Shown here in pieces: positions 1 to 8,710 of a stretch of 64,000 bases of DNA. The position numbers and the translations under genes are program-made. The DNA is taken from positions 39,255 to 103,254 of the forward strand of contig JALZUD010000055.1 of assembly GCA_023301725.1 (NCBI GenBank), in the 5' to 3' direction. This DNA comes from Granulosicoccus sp. Lineage in GTDB: Bacteria > Pseudomonadota > Gammaproteobacteria > Granulosicoccales > Granulosicoccaceae. The first letter of the stretch is position 1, and each line of letters opens with the position of its first letter. The notes beneath the pieces were generated by a model, which saw only the letters and a list, made by a program, of their open reading frames with translations, was not told where the DNA came from and searched no databases.

Positions 1-1089
1 AAGCACAGGACCGGTAAATTGCTCAATAAACGGCACCACAACATCAATATTACTGGCAAGCAAAATACCGCCAGCCAGTCCTGCGACAGTGCCTACCACT
101 CCTATAAGCGTGCCCTGTACAACAAAGATAGACAAGATACTCATGGGCGAGGCACCCTGTGTACGAAGTATGGCAATGTCAGCTTGTTTGTCCTGAACCA
201 GCATAACCAGCGTAGAAATAATGTTGAACGCCGCCACCGCAACAATCATAGAAAGAATAATGAACATCATTGTCTTTTCCATTTTCACCGCCAGAAAATA
301 ATTGGCATTCTGTTGTGTCCAATCGCTGACAAAGTAATCAAAGCCGAGCTCAGAGCGTAGCTCCCGAGCCACAATGGGGGCACGGCCTGTATCCTGCAAT
401 TTCAATCGAACACCAGAAAAACCCTCTCCTAGCTTCAGTAGTTTGGCGCTGTCGCTTGCATGCATAACCGCCAGATTCCGGTCAAACTGAAACATGCCAA
501 AACGAAAAATACCTGTCACGGTGAAGCGTTTGATGCGCGGCACAAAACCCATGGGCGTGACGCTGGCCTCGGGAGTGATGACCATGATCCGATCACCTGC
601 GATTGCGCCCAGATAACTGGCTAGATCTGCTCCGAGGAGCATGCCAAATTCACCGGGTTGCAAGGCAATTTCCAAAGACTCGGTTTGTTCTAGCCGATCG
701 CCCAGCTCCGAAACCTCGGGCTCCTGCTCAGGCAGCACACCGCGAATCAATGCACCCGTTGAACGACCTGCGTGCACCAGCATCACCTGCCCCTCCACAT
801 AGGGGGCGGCGCCTATGACCTCATCGTTAGTCGCGGCGATATCGGCCACCGTTTGCCAATCCACTATGGGATCGCCCAATCCAGACACGGTTGCGTGTGA
901 GGAGGCGCCAATGATTCGCTCGCGCATCTCTTTTTCAAAGCCGTTCATCACTGAAGTAACCGTAATAAGTGCTGTCACGCCTAGCGCGATGCCCAATATG
1001 GAAACCAGAGAAATGAAGGAGATGAAATGATTACGCCGCTTGGCCCGCGTATAACGCAGTCCTACGAATAGTTCGTATGGTTGAAACAT
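1..1089 (-). CDS. lolC: Lipoprotein-releasing ABC permease LolC/LolE, partial (C-terminus beyond left edge)
   Basis: Inner-membrane permease of the LolCDE complex, which pulls mature lipoproteins out of the inner membrane and hands them to LolA. The ATG at 1089 opens with MFQPYELFVGLRYTRAKR, the usual LolC/E start, followed by a first membrane helix (HFISFISLVSILGIALGVTAL), a long periplasmic MacB-like domain (about residues 50-260) and a helix with the family-typical MIVAVAAFNIISTLVMLV. The reading frame is still open at base 1, so the last helices and the stop are missing; lolD would be expected to the left. It is divergent from mfd, an arrangement also seen in enterics. LolC and LolE cannot be told apart from this part. 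Confidence 0.93.
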   Translation of the reverse strand, partial: MFQPYELFVGLRYTRAKRRNHFISFISLVSILGIALGVTALITVTSVMNGFEKEMRERIIGASSHATVSGLGDPIVDWQTVADIAATNDEVIGAAPYVEGQVMLVHAGRSTGALIRGVLPEQEPEVSELGDRLEQTESLEIALQPGEFGMLLGADLASYLGAIAGDRIMVITPEASVTPMGFVPRIKRFTVTGIFRFGMFQFDRNLAVMHASDSAKLLKLGEGFSGVRLKLQDTGRAPIVARELRSELGFDYFVSDWTQQNANYFLAVKMEKTMMFIILSMIVAVAAFNIISTLVMLVQDKQADIAILRTQGASPMSILSIFVVQGTLIGVVGTVAGLAGGILLASNIDVVVPFIEQFTGPVL

Positions 1090-1279
1090 ATCACTGTAGA
1101 GCTATGAACAGACCTGAAGGTTCGGCACTTGCGAAAAATATCAAGTTGCCCATTGATGCTCTAGTGTAGTGAATCAACGCGTATCTATGGGACAATTAGG
1201 CCTCTTCGAGGTTAAACCTTTTCGAATCAGTGCCTGCAGCGCGACGCAGCACACGCATTTGCACCAACTGCCCTAACAA

Positions 1280-1299
1280 ACACAACGTTAGAGTTGTGT
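1280..1299. promoter_or_regulatory. Perfect 7-bp inverted repeat in the lolC/mfd divergent region
   Basis: ACACAAC at 1280-1286 and GTTGTGT at 1293-1299 are exact reverse complements around a 6-nt spacer. The right arm covers the TTG at 1294 that would give the longest mfd reading frame, which favours the GTG at 1330 as the true start. It could be an operator or a small mRNA hairpin; no protein can be named. Confidence 0.3.
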
Positions 1300-1329
1300 C
1301 ACACATATTCACACGAGGATGAGTCCGTA

Positions 1330-4300
1330 GTGCCAGATACACCTGCCTTGCTGTTCTCCAACACGATGACCAAAGCCTCTAGATGGGGCAAGCTGTATGG
1401 CTCTTCCGAGTCACTAGCTATCGCCGAATATGCCAGCCATCTCGATGGCCTGTGCGTGGTCGTCGCACCCAGCACCTCTGAGTTGTTGCAGCTGGAGGTA
1501 GAACTTCAGTTTTACGCAGGCTCCAACACCCCCGTGCACGTACTCGGCGACTGGGAGACCCTCAGCTACGATCGCGTATCACCGCATCAAGACATTATTT
1601 CCCAAAGAATACGCACGCTACATTCTTTGGGTACAACCCAAAAAGGCATTCTATTGCTCACGGCCGCAGCTCTCATGCAGCGCCTGCCACCGCAAAGCTT
1701 TCTCGACCAACATGCCTTGCAGATTAAAACGGGCGATATTCTCGAACTAACAGAATTTCGAGTGCGCCTGGTTGAGGCTGGGTACCGCTTGGTTACACAA
1801 GTGGAAGAACACGGTGAGTTTGCCGTACGCGGCTCCATTCTCGATCTCTTCCCTATGAGTACAAAGACACCACTGCGTGTGGAATTTCTTGACGATGAAA
1901 TTGACACCATTCGCACCTTCGATGTCGACACTCAACGCGGGTTGGAAAAGACCACAAAAATCGAATTACTTCCTGCGCATGAGTTTCCCCTTAACGAGGA
2001 AGGAATCGCACTGTTTCGTAAACAATATCGCAACAGCTTTGCCGCAGAAAGTAAAAACACGTCCATCTATCATGAAGTGAGTGAGGGGCGTGCACCAGCT
2101 GGTATTGAGTACTACATGCCGTTGTTCTTCGAAGAAACAACCTCCTTGTTTGCCTACTTGCCAAAAGCTGTCAGCATAATCATGGTCGATGGTGCCAATG
2201 AGGCATTGAAGCAATTTGAAGCCACTACGGCAGATCGCTACGAACAACGCAGGCACGATGTGGAACGCCCTATTCTGCCTCCTAATGAAATCTATTTAAG
2301 TAATACAGACATTCAAACTCAGTTGGGTGAACTCACAACAGTGCAGTCGCAGCGCTTCGAGATTCAGGCAAGTGATAGCCAGAACATCAATATTGCCAAT
2401 GAAGCACCAGGGCTGTTTCCTGTTGAGCCACGCGGCGAACGCCCTATGGGTGCCTTGCAGGATTTTCTGGGTAAATTCCCAGGACGCGTGTTGTTTGTCG
2501 CCGAATCTACTGGCCGACGTGAAGCGTTATTAGATCAACTGGTTGGCAATCGTTTAAAACCTGAAACGGTAGGTAGCTGGGCAGAATTTCTCGCTAGTGA
2601 ACGGCAATTGTGTCTAACCACAGCGGCCATTGATCGCGGCTTGCAATTGCCTGAAGCCGGCATTGCCATGATCACCGAAAACCAGTTGGGCTCTGGGCGT
2701 ATTAAACGACGCGAACGAAAACGTGCAACGCGCGATTCAGAAAGCATCATAAGCAACCTTACTGACCTGAATATAGGGGCACCGGTTGTCCACATAGATC
2801 ATGGCGTTGGTCGGTATCAAGGACTCACTACTCTTACAGTGGGCAAGGTGAGTAATGAGTACCTGACCATTCACTATGCAGGTGATGACAAGCTCTACGT
2901 ACCAGTGGCATCACTGCATTTAATCAGTCGCTATGCAGGAGCCAGTGAAGACAGCGCACCACTGCACAAGCTGGGCACCGACACCTGGCAAAAGGTTCGC
3001 AGAAAAGCGGCTGAAAAAGCCTACGATGTAGCCGCTGAATTGTTGGAGATCCACGCTAGACGCGCGGCAAAAAAAGGCTTTGCATTTCCTAAAAATTCCG
3101 ACAACTATTCACTATTCAGCGATGCATTTCCGTTCGAGGAAACCCCTGACCAACTCACCGCTATAGAAGCGGTAGTAGAGGACTTGCGCTCAGCGCAACC
3201 CACCGATCGTGTGGTCTGTGGCGATGTGGGCTTTGGTAAAACAGAAGTTGCCATGCGCGCAGCTTTTGTAGCCGTTGATGGTGGCAAACAGGTGGCCGTG
3301 CTAGTGCCCACCACCTTGCTTGCCAAGCAACATCATCAGAATTTCATGGATCGCTTCGCCGATTGGCCGGTACAAATAGAAGCCTTGTCACGCTTCGAAA
3401 CAGCCAAAGAACAAAAAGGCATATTGAAAAAGCTTGAATCAGGCGGCATTGATATCATCATTGGCACACACAAACTGCTTAGCAAAGATATTCGCTACAA
3501 CAATTTGGGCTTAGTTATTATTGATGAGGAGCACCGCTTCGGAGTTCGTCATAAAGAGCACATGAAAGCGCTTCGGTCTGAAGTGGATATTGTTACGCTC
3601 ACGGCAACACCTATTCCGCGCACCCTGAATATGGGCCTTGCAGGTATGCGTGATCTATCAATAATTGCCACACCACCTCAACACCGACACGCCATAAAAA
3701 CCTTTGTTGGCGAATGGTCTGAGGTACAAATACGCGAGGCCTGTGAACGCGAATTATCACGCGGTGGGCAAGTGTATTTTTTACACAATGAAGTGCAGAC
3801 CATCGAGCGTATTTCAGAAGATCTGGAACGTATCGTACCGGGAGCCAAGGTGCAGTTCGCACATGGCCAAATGCGAGAAGGTGATCTGGAACAGGTGATG
3901 AATGATTTTTATCATCAGCGATTTAATATTCTCGTTGCCACCACCATTATTGAAAGTGGCATCGATGTGCCCAGTGCGAATACTATTTTAATTAACCGTG
4001 CAGACAAACTAGGGCTAGCGCAATTGCATCAATTGCGTGGTCGTGTCGGTCGATCACACCACCGTGCTTATGCTTATCTGATTACCCCGCCCAAGGGCTC
4101 CATTACCAAAGACGCCGAAAAGCGCTTGCAAGCCATCGAATCCTTGGAAGATCTTGGCGTAGGCTTTACTCTTGCCACTCACGATCTTGAAATACGTGGA
4201 GCTGGCGAGCTTCTCGGTGAAGGGCAAAGTGGTCAGATTCAAGAAATTGGTTTCACCTTGTACAGCGAGCTGCTCAGCCGAGCTGTCAAAGCACTCAAGA

Positions 4301-4785
4301 GCGGCAAGCTTCCTGATTACGATAAGCCGTTAGCGCAAGGCACAGAAGTGGATCTCGGTGTGCCTGCCCTGCTGCCATCAGACTACGTACCTGATGTGCA
4401 TCAACGTTTAATCTTGTATAAGAGAATATCTAATGCACAAGATACCGAAAAGCTACGTGACTTGAAAATCGAGCTGATTGATCGCTTTGGTTTATTGCCT
4501 GAACAAACTGAACGTTTGTTTGATGTCATGCGCTTGCGCTTGCGCAGTGAAGCAATGGGTATCGAGCGGTTGGAACTTAACCCGGGCGGCGCACGTATTG
4601 TATTTTCAACCGACCCGCAGATCGACCCAATGGCGCTTATTCAGATCATCCAGAAACATAGCGATATTTACAAGTTTGATGGCAGCAAAGTGCTGCGTGT
4701 TATTAAAGCGTTTCAGGAATCAAGTGAAGCGCAAAGCTTTGTTGATGAATTATTAGATAAGTTGGTATTGAAGGAAGCTGCTTAA
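1330..4785 (+). CDS. mfd: Transcription-repair coupling factor Mfd
   Basis: Mfd is a cytoplasmic DNA translocase that removes RNA polymerase stalled at lesions and recruits UvrA. From the N-terminus the protein shows a UvrB-like region (about the first 350 residues), an RNA-polymerase-interacting domain (VVHIDHGVGRYQG near 2790-2830), then helicase domains with Walker A GDVGFGKTE (near 3220), the DEEH box VIIDEEHRFG (near 3520) and the TRCF C-terminal domain. Its length of about 1150 residues fits the family. The frame is open from a TTG at 1294, but the GTG at 1330 has GAGG at 1315-1318 and avoids the inverted repeat; ATG 1366 is another option. All motifs expected for an active translocase are present. 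Confidence 0.97.
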   Translation: MPDTPALLFSNTMTKASRWGKLYGSSESLAIAEYASHLDGLCVVVAPSTSELLQLEVELQFYAGSNTPVHVLGDWETLSYDRVSPHQDIISQRIRTLHSLGTTQKGILLLTAAALMQRLPPQSFLDQHALQIKTGDILELTEFRVRLVEAGYRLVTQVEEHGEFAVRGSILDLFPMSTKTPLRVEFLDDEIDTIRTFDVDTQRGLEKTTKIELLPAHEFPLNEEGIALFRKQYRNSFAAESKNTSIYHEVSEGRAPAGIEYYMPLFFEETTSLFAYLPKAVSIIMVDGANEALKQFEATTADRYEQRRHDVERPILPPNEIYLSNTDIQTQLGELTTVQSQRFEIQASDSQNINIANEAPGLFPVEPRGERPMGALQDFLGKFPGRVLFVAESTGRREALLDQLVGNRLKPETVGSWAEFLASERQLCLTTAAIDRGLQLPEAGIAMITENQLGSGRIKRRERKRATRDSESIISNLTDLNIGAPVVHIDHGVGRYQGLTTLTVGKVSNEYLTIHYAGDDKLYVPVASLHLISRYAGASEDSAPLHKLGTDTWQKVRRKAAEKAYDVAAELLEIHARRAAKKGFAFPKNSDNYSLFSDAFPFEETPDQLTAIEAVVEDLRSAQPTDRVVCGDVGFGKTEVAMRAAFVAVDGGKQVAVLVPTTLLAKQHHQNFMDRFADWPVQIEALSRFETAKEQKGILKKLESGGIDIIIGTHKLLSKDIRYNNLGLVIIDEEHRFGVRHKEHMKALRSEVDIVTLTATPIPRTLNMGLAGMRDLSIIATPPQHRHAIKTFVGEWSEVQIREACERELSRGGQVYFLHNEVQTIERISEDLERIVPGAKVQFAHGQMREGDLEQVMNDFYHQRFNILVATTIIESGIDVPSANTILINRADKLGLAQLHQLRGRVGRSHHRAYAYLITPPKGSITKDAEKRLQAIESLEDLGVGFTLATHDLEIRGAGELLGEGQSGQIQEIGFTLYSELLSRAVKALKSGKLPDYDKPLAQGTEVDLGVPALLPSDYVPDVHQRLILYKRISNAQDTEKLRDLKIELIDRFGLLPEQTERLFDVMRLRLRSEAMGIERLELNPGGARIVFSTDPQIDPMALIQIIQKHSDIYKFDGSKVLRVIKAFQESSEAQSFVDELLDKLVLKEAA

Positions 4786-4790
4786 CTATC

Positions 4791-4810
4791 ATTCCCGCCT
4801 AGGCGGGAAT
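4791..4810. repeat. 20-bp perfect palindrome, REP-like, after mfd
   Basis: ATTCCCGCCTAGGCGGGAAT is a perfect palindrome 5 bases after the mfd stop. It resembles the short GC-cored REP-like palindromes found in many copies in proteobacterial genomes. It may act as a weak terminator, but there is no T-run. No second copy was noticed in this window. Confidence 0.5.
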
Positions 4811-4899
4811 CTAGTTTGATAAGCTGCCGCCAAAACCAAAGCGTTATGGTGGCAGTGCTTGAGGGTGGGATTGTCCCGCTGTCTGATTGAGCTCTTCGT

Positions 4900-6795
4900 T
4901 TAGTAGTTCGAGTTAACCACATCGAGTAACTGTGCTTCAGTCAACCCTTCTGTCAATGGACTAGCAAGTGTTGGCGTGTCATCAAACATGCTAGCCAAGC
5001 TACGAGCATTGTCTTGTGTTGTTGACATGCCATGGAAAAGCATCAAGGCTCGAGTTTCGCCGGCCGGTATTGTTACATCAATACGTGCTGTTAGACCCTC
5101 TGAGCCGGCGCAATTAAACACTGAAGTGTTGGTAAATACAGACATGGATACTGGTGAGTCTGGACCGTAGAATACAGTGGTGTTCGCAGGATCACGACCA
5201 CCATCGCTAGCGTCATCAGTTATCGCCCATCGATCGTTAGCAGCAAACGTGTTGTCGCCACTACTGGTTGTGATGACGCGATTGCCACCATCCGCTCCAA
5301 AGTTGGAAGTCCAATTAATGACAACGAAAACATCTTCGCTTGTGTCGTTAGTGAAAGAGGTCAGGTTTCTCAAAACAGGCAAACTACTGATCGCATGAAG
5401 CTCTGTGTGAACTTGTAAGTTAGCGATAGGCACAGAGGCAAAGTTAGACGTTGAAGCTGTCGCTGATCGTAAAAACCCACCCACTTGCACACCGTTAACC
5501 CACATCAGTGATCCGAAGTCAAAGGCATCGCCATTGTTTGGCAGTCTGGAATCTTGGATGCCCACGCCAGAGCCAGCACCTCCAGAGAAAGAGCACGAAC
5601 TACTGGGCCCTGTGCCGCTAGAGGTTGTTAAGCCATCGCTTATAAACCAAGAGGCGTTGCCACCACCGGTCAGTGTTGCACCGTTCGCTGGGCCGTTTAC
5701 TGGAGTATCTTCAGGCGTTGTAATCAAAAGCGTTGCTGCACGACTTCGAAGACCATCGTTGTCTACCGAATAGATGTCGTAGGTGTAGTCAGTTTCTGGC
5801 TGAACACTACCATCATAGAAACTCAAGGCATCCAAGCGATCAGTGATTTGTTCGTCATCACGAAAAATGTCGTAGCCAATAACCACGCCGTCGTCATCTG
5901 TGCCCCGCGACCAGAAAAGTTCCAAATCGAAACCAGAGTATTGAACACTGGTTAAGCCAGGTGGCTCGTTGGGTGCGCCAACGATTTCGGCAAAGTCTGG
6001 ATCTGTACCTGCATTCAATTCATCCAAGTTACTTACACCATCGTCATCGTTATCCCAAACTGCTGAGTCAAATTCATCGGCGCTAACCGTAAAATTCTGC
6101 GTTGTCTGTCCAGCTGTTTCCACACTTGAATCATATGTTGCCAATGTGGTGGAGCCAAAGTGATCATAGAAAACAACGCGCAGCTCTGACACTGAGTTTG
6201 CTGGCAAGGTATCGCTAACCGTCCAGGTTTCATCAACTACCCAAGCTGCTTGTAATTCGTTATCACCCGAGAATACATCCAGTTGCAATTCATCTGAGAC
6301 ATACACAGGTACTGTTATGTCGAACGTTACTCGAGTCGATGTAACAACAGGCGCCGGTGGTTCAACTGGAACTGCAGGTTGATCAGGTGCTGGTGGTTCA
6401 ACTGGAGCTGAAGGCTGGTCAGGTGCTGGTGTTTGAACTGGAGCTGCAGGTTGATCAGTCGCTGGTGGTTCAACTGGAGCCGCAGGTTGGTCAGACACTG
6501 GCGGATCAACTGGCTGAGCAGGAGGTGTTGTATCGTTGCCACCGTCGTCAGAAGTTGGAGGTGTGGGTGTAGGAGCTGTTGGTGGCGTTGTGTCATTCTC
6601 AATAGGAACGCCGATTGTGCTACTGCCATTATCACTAGGCTGTGTGGTTGCCGACGAATCGTTACTGTCGCCTCCTGATGATCCACATGCAGCCAGAAGA
6701 AGAGACATGGCCAGAATGGATGTGGTGCGCGTTGTATCTGGTGCTAGCTCACTGATGCGCTCAGAAACTAATCGTGTTAAAAGTTGAATTTTCAT
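4900..6795 (-). CDS. Proline-rich lipoprotein with fibronectin-III-like and calcium-repeat segments
   Basis: Probably a surface or periplasmic lipoprotein of unknown function. An ATG at 6795 gives 631 residues; the longer frame begins with a TTG at 6810. A hydrophobic stretch ending in the lipobox LLLAAC (Cys 37 from this start) is followed by a Ser/Thr/Pro/Asp-rich linker holding four 12-residue units of the type DQPAAPVEPPAP. Then come a beta-rich segment, a thrombospondin-type-3-like calcium motif (DNDDDGVSNLDE), a fibronectin-III-like segment (PPGLTSVQYSG to DTPVNG) and a C-terminal domain that I do not recognise. The n-region before the lipobox is unusually long. It opens a minus-strand block lying between mfd and csiV. 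Confidence 0.75.
   Translation of the reverse strand: MKIQLLTRLVSERISELAPDTTRTTSILAMSLLLAACGSSGGDSNDSSATTQPSDNGSSTIGVPIENDTTPPTAPTPTPPTSDDGGNDTTPPAQPVDPPVSDQPAAPVEPPATDQPAAPVQTPAPDQPSAPVEPPAPDQPAVPVEPPAPVVTSTRVTFDITVPVYVSDELQLDVFSGDNELQAAWVVDETWTVSDTLPANSVSELRVVFYDHFGSTTLATYDSSVETAGQTTQNFTVSADEFDSAVWDNDDDGVSNLDELNAGTDPDFAEIVGAPNEPPGLTSVQYSGFDLELFWSRGTDDDGVVIGYDIFRDDEQITDRLDALSFYDGSVQPETDYTYDIYSVDNDGLRSRAATLLITTPEDTPVNGPANGATLTGGGNASWFISDGLTTSSGTGPSSSCSFSGGAGSGVGIQDSRLPNNGDAFDFGSLMWVNGVQVGGFLRSATASTSNFASVPIANLQVHTELHAISSLPVLRNLTSFTNDTSEDVFVVINWTSNFGADGGNRVITTSSGDNTFAANDRWAITDDASDGGRDPANTTVFYGPDSPVSMSVFTNTSVFNCAGSEGLTARIDVTIPAGETRALMLFHGMSTTQDNARSLASMFDDTPTLASPLTEGLTEAQLLDVVNSNY
6356..6499 (-). 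repeat. Four 36-bp tandem repeats encoding DQPxxPVxPPAx
   Basis: GGTGGTTCAACTGG-type units recur at a 36-bp period (starting near 6356, 6392, 6428 and 6464) inside the lipoprotein gene. They encode the proline-rich linker. Units differ slightly in sequence, so the array is probably not very recent. In-frame 36-bp units could allow length variation of the linker. Confidence 0.8.
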
Positions 6796-6994
6796 ACTTG
6801 CCAATCTCAAAGAATCTATTGGGCAAGTATCGCGTGAATGGGGAATTAAAAGAGCGGTATTGATACCATGTTTTGGTTAACCCTTGTAAAGAAACGTCAC
6901 GCAGTTCAGATTATGCGCATTGATTTTAATAACGTCTCAGCCGTTGCTAGATAAGCAGGTCGCTAAAGCCAATAAACAACCTTTGAAATCAGCG

Positions 6995-7411
6995 TTAACC
7001 GTCTCTGCCGGGTTCATCAGGATTGTTTGCGAACAGTGCGATCTTGTTGCCTTGAGGGTCTCTAAGATAGCCAACATAAAAATGTTGTCCATACGAGTCC
7101 CGAAAGCCCGGCGGGCCCTCGTCAAAACCACCTGCGGTAAGCGCTGCGCGGTGAAGCTTGCGAACCTGCTTTTGATTGCGCGCCTCGAATGCAACCATAG
7201 CGCCGTTGCCAGACGTAGCTGGACGCCCATCGAAGGTTGGCTTAACGTAAAAATCAGGCAGAACGGGTGACTGGCCAGGATGTATAGGCAGCGCATAGCT
7301 CAGGCCTTCCGGGCCCACTTTTAGCTCGTAGTCGAGGGCTTGCAGGAACGCAGAATAAAATCGTTCTGCGCGAGCAATGTCGTCGGCACCGACGGTGACG
7401 TAGGCAATCAT
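6995..7411 (-). CDS. VOC superfamily (glyoxalase/bleomycin-resistance-like) protein
   Basis: A 138-residue cytoplasmic protein of the vicinal oxygen chelate fold. It starts MIAYVTVGADDIARAERFY, the usual first strand and helix, and ends with YLRDPQGNKIALF, the second metal-site strand. The close relatives I recall are small uncharacterised glyoxalase-like proteins; the substrate is unknown. The frame is open upstream to 7600, but that part overlaps the MerF-like gene and lacks VOC features, so ATG 7411 is chosen. It lies 47 bases downstream of the MerF-like gene on the same strand and is likely co-transcribed with it. Confidence 0.85.
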   Translation of the reverse strand: MIAYVTVGADDIARAERFYSAFLQALDYELKVGPEGLSYALPIHPGQSPVLPDFYVKPTFDGRPATSGNGAMVAFEARNQKQVRKLHRAALTAGGFDEGPPGFRDSYGQHFYVGYLRDPQGNKIALFANNPDEPGRDG

Positions 7412-7458
7412 TTTACGTATCCCATGTCGAACGGTAGGTTGATGACTCCAGCTTGCTG

Positions 7459-7653
7459 CTACGCCTTTTTTATCAGGGCGTAGATCGTAATAGCAATGAA
7501 GATAAATAACGATGGTAGCAGCACGTAATCTAACCAGCCAACGAGTGCTGACAAACCTACCGCCCCCAGAAGCACAACCAGAAGAGGTGTGAAACAACAC
7601 AGAGCAGATAAAATTGTGCCGACAAGGCCTACTTTCAGTAATTTTTTCTGCAT
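7459..7653 (-). CDS. merF: MerF-like mercuric ion transport protein, short
   Basis: A 64-residue inner-membrane protein with two helices. It closely follows MerF, including GTILSALCCFTPLLVVLLG with the vicinal Cys pair that binds Hg(II), the VGLSALVGWLDYVLLP loop and the FIFIAITIYAL second helix. Known MerF is about 81 residues and has extra C-terminal Cys; this copy ends at ALIKKA and lacks that tail. No merR, merP, merT or merA lies nearby, so it is an orphan. It may move Hg(II) or another thiophilic metal, or be a relic. The downstream VOC gene is likely in the same transcript. The family match is strong; the function is inferred. Confidence 0.8.
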   Translation of the reverse strand: MQKKLLKVGLVGTILSALCCFTPLLVVLLGAVGLSALVGWLDYVLLPSLFIFIAITIYALIKKA

Positions 7654-7850
7654 AGTTTTATGTTGAAAATCCAGTGTTAGTCAGCTGTACGGTATCCCAG
7701 CGAAGCTCTACAACGCCTAACCACTAAATAATGCAGGTGAGTCTGCAATTCCTGATGCGGTCAAACCCCACCCTGTGGGAAAAAGAGAGAACCTGTGCTA
7801 ATTCATCGTAGAATAAGGCATCTATCGAGTAAGAACACGAAATATCACTC

Positions 7851-8522
7851 ATGACACCCAAACACCGCATTCCAGTGGCGTTGTTAGCACTTGCACTGTT
7901 GCTAGGCGCGAATATCACTCAAGCAAAAGACTACCTGATTGAAGTCGTTCTCTTTGAGACAGTGGCTGGCGAAAACCTGACAGCGGGCGGGTTGTTCTAT
8001 CCCCGCATAGAAAATAGTGTCCGAATAGGCTCTGAGAGCGCCGTAGCACAAGGATTTTTACCGGTTGAGCAGAATCTAAAACTGACTGAAAAAGCCGCAT
8101 CCATTGCAGCCTCTAGCCGCTACCGGCTGTTACGTCATTTGGCATGGCGGCAACCCGGGCTCGATGCTGACAATGCTGTAGCCGTAAGAGTCGCACTTGG
8201 CGATCCCGTTCCTGTGTATCTGGCTAACGATTCGAGCTCAGACGCTGAATTTATTCGTGCGGCCGCTAACCCAACTCTCAACATATCAGAGGCGGCAGAG
8301 ACCAGAACAGTGTTCGGCACCATCAATGTACGACTTGGACGTTTCCTGCATATGGATACCCGGTTGACCTACACTGATTCAACAACAAACCAGAGTTTTC
8401 GGCTGGCGCAAAGTCGGAAAATGCGAAGCAGTGAGCTGCACTATATTGACAATCCGCGCTTTGGCATACTGACGCTAATTACACCGCTGGAGGACAAGGC
8501 TGGTGTTGCTGCTGCGAACTAA
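7851..8522 (+). CDS. csiV: CsiV family peptidoglycan-binding periplasmic protein
   Basis: A 223-residue exported protein with a signal peptide (hydrophobic VALLALALLLGANITQA, cleavage likely near residue 25). It then has the family pattern: YLIEVVLFE at the mature N-terminus, YRLLRHLAWRQPG in the middle, GTINVRLGRFLHMDTRLTY and a C-terminal SSELHYIDNPRFGILTLI. In Vibrio cholerae, CsiV binds peptidoglycan and is needed for LpoA/PBP1A-dependent wall synthesis. From memory, csiV commonly lies beside mfd in gammaproteobacteria, which fits this position apart from the minus-strand block in between. It stands alone on the plus strand before a hairpin-rich gap. Confidence 0.85.
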   Translation: MTPKHRIPVALLALALLLGANITQAKDYLIEVVLFETVAGENLTAGGLFYPRIENSVRIGSESAVAQGFLPVEQNLKLTEKAASIAASSRYRLLRHLAWRQPGLDADNAVAVRVALGDPVPVYLANDSSSDAEFIRAAANPTLNISEAAETRTVFGTINVRLGRFLHMDTRLTYTDSTTNQSFRLAQSRKMRSSELHYIDNPRFGILTLITPLEDKAGVAAAN

Positions 8523-8547
8523 TGTTGCAAACTATTGTTGCAAACCA

Positions 8548-8608
8548 ATGCACAAAATCAAAATGTGCATGCCAATTGGCCGACACTGAGTAAATTGTTC
8601 AGTGCCGG
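8548..8608 (+). terminator. Hairpin cluster after csiV, possible terminator
   Basis: ATGCACA (8548-8554) pairs with TGTGCAT (8564-8570), GCCAATTGGC (8571-8580) is a palindrome, and CCGACACTGA (8580-8589) pairs with TCAGTGCCGG (8599-8608) with one mismatch. There is no clear T-run, so termination is only plausible. Confidence 0.35.
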
Positions 8609-8710
8609 TTAAGCACCAGCCCATTAATCTGTATTCCATGATGACGCAACCATTCGACCAATTACGACCCTAAACGTGAGTGTCAGCCAGCCGATATACA
8701 GGATTGAAAT

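Noticed and set aside
6920..7270. 116-codon plus frame opposite the VOC gene
   Set aside because: Shadow of the VOC gene, which has clear family motifs on the minus strand.
8520..8550. Two TTGCAAAC repeats just after csiV
   Set aside because: Only 8 bp and not repeated further; treated as chance next to the hairpin cluster.
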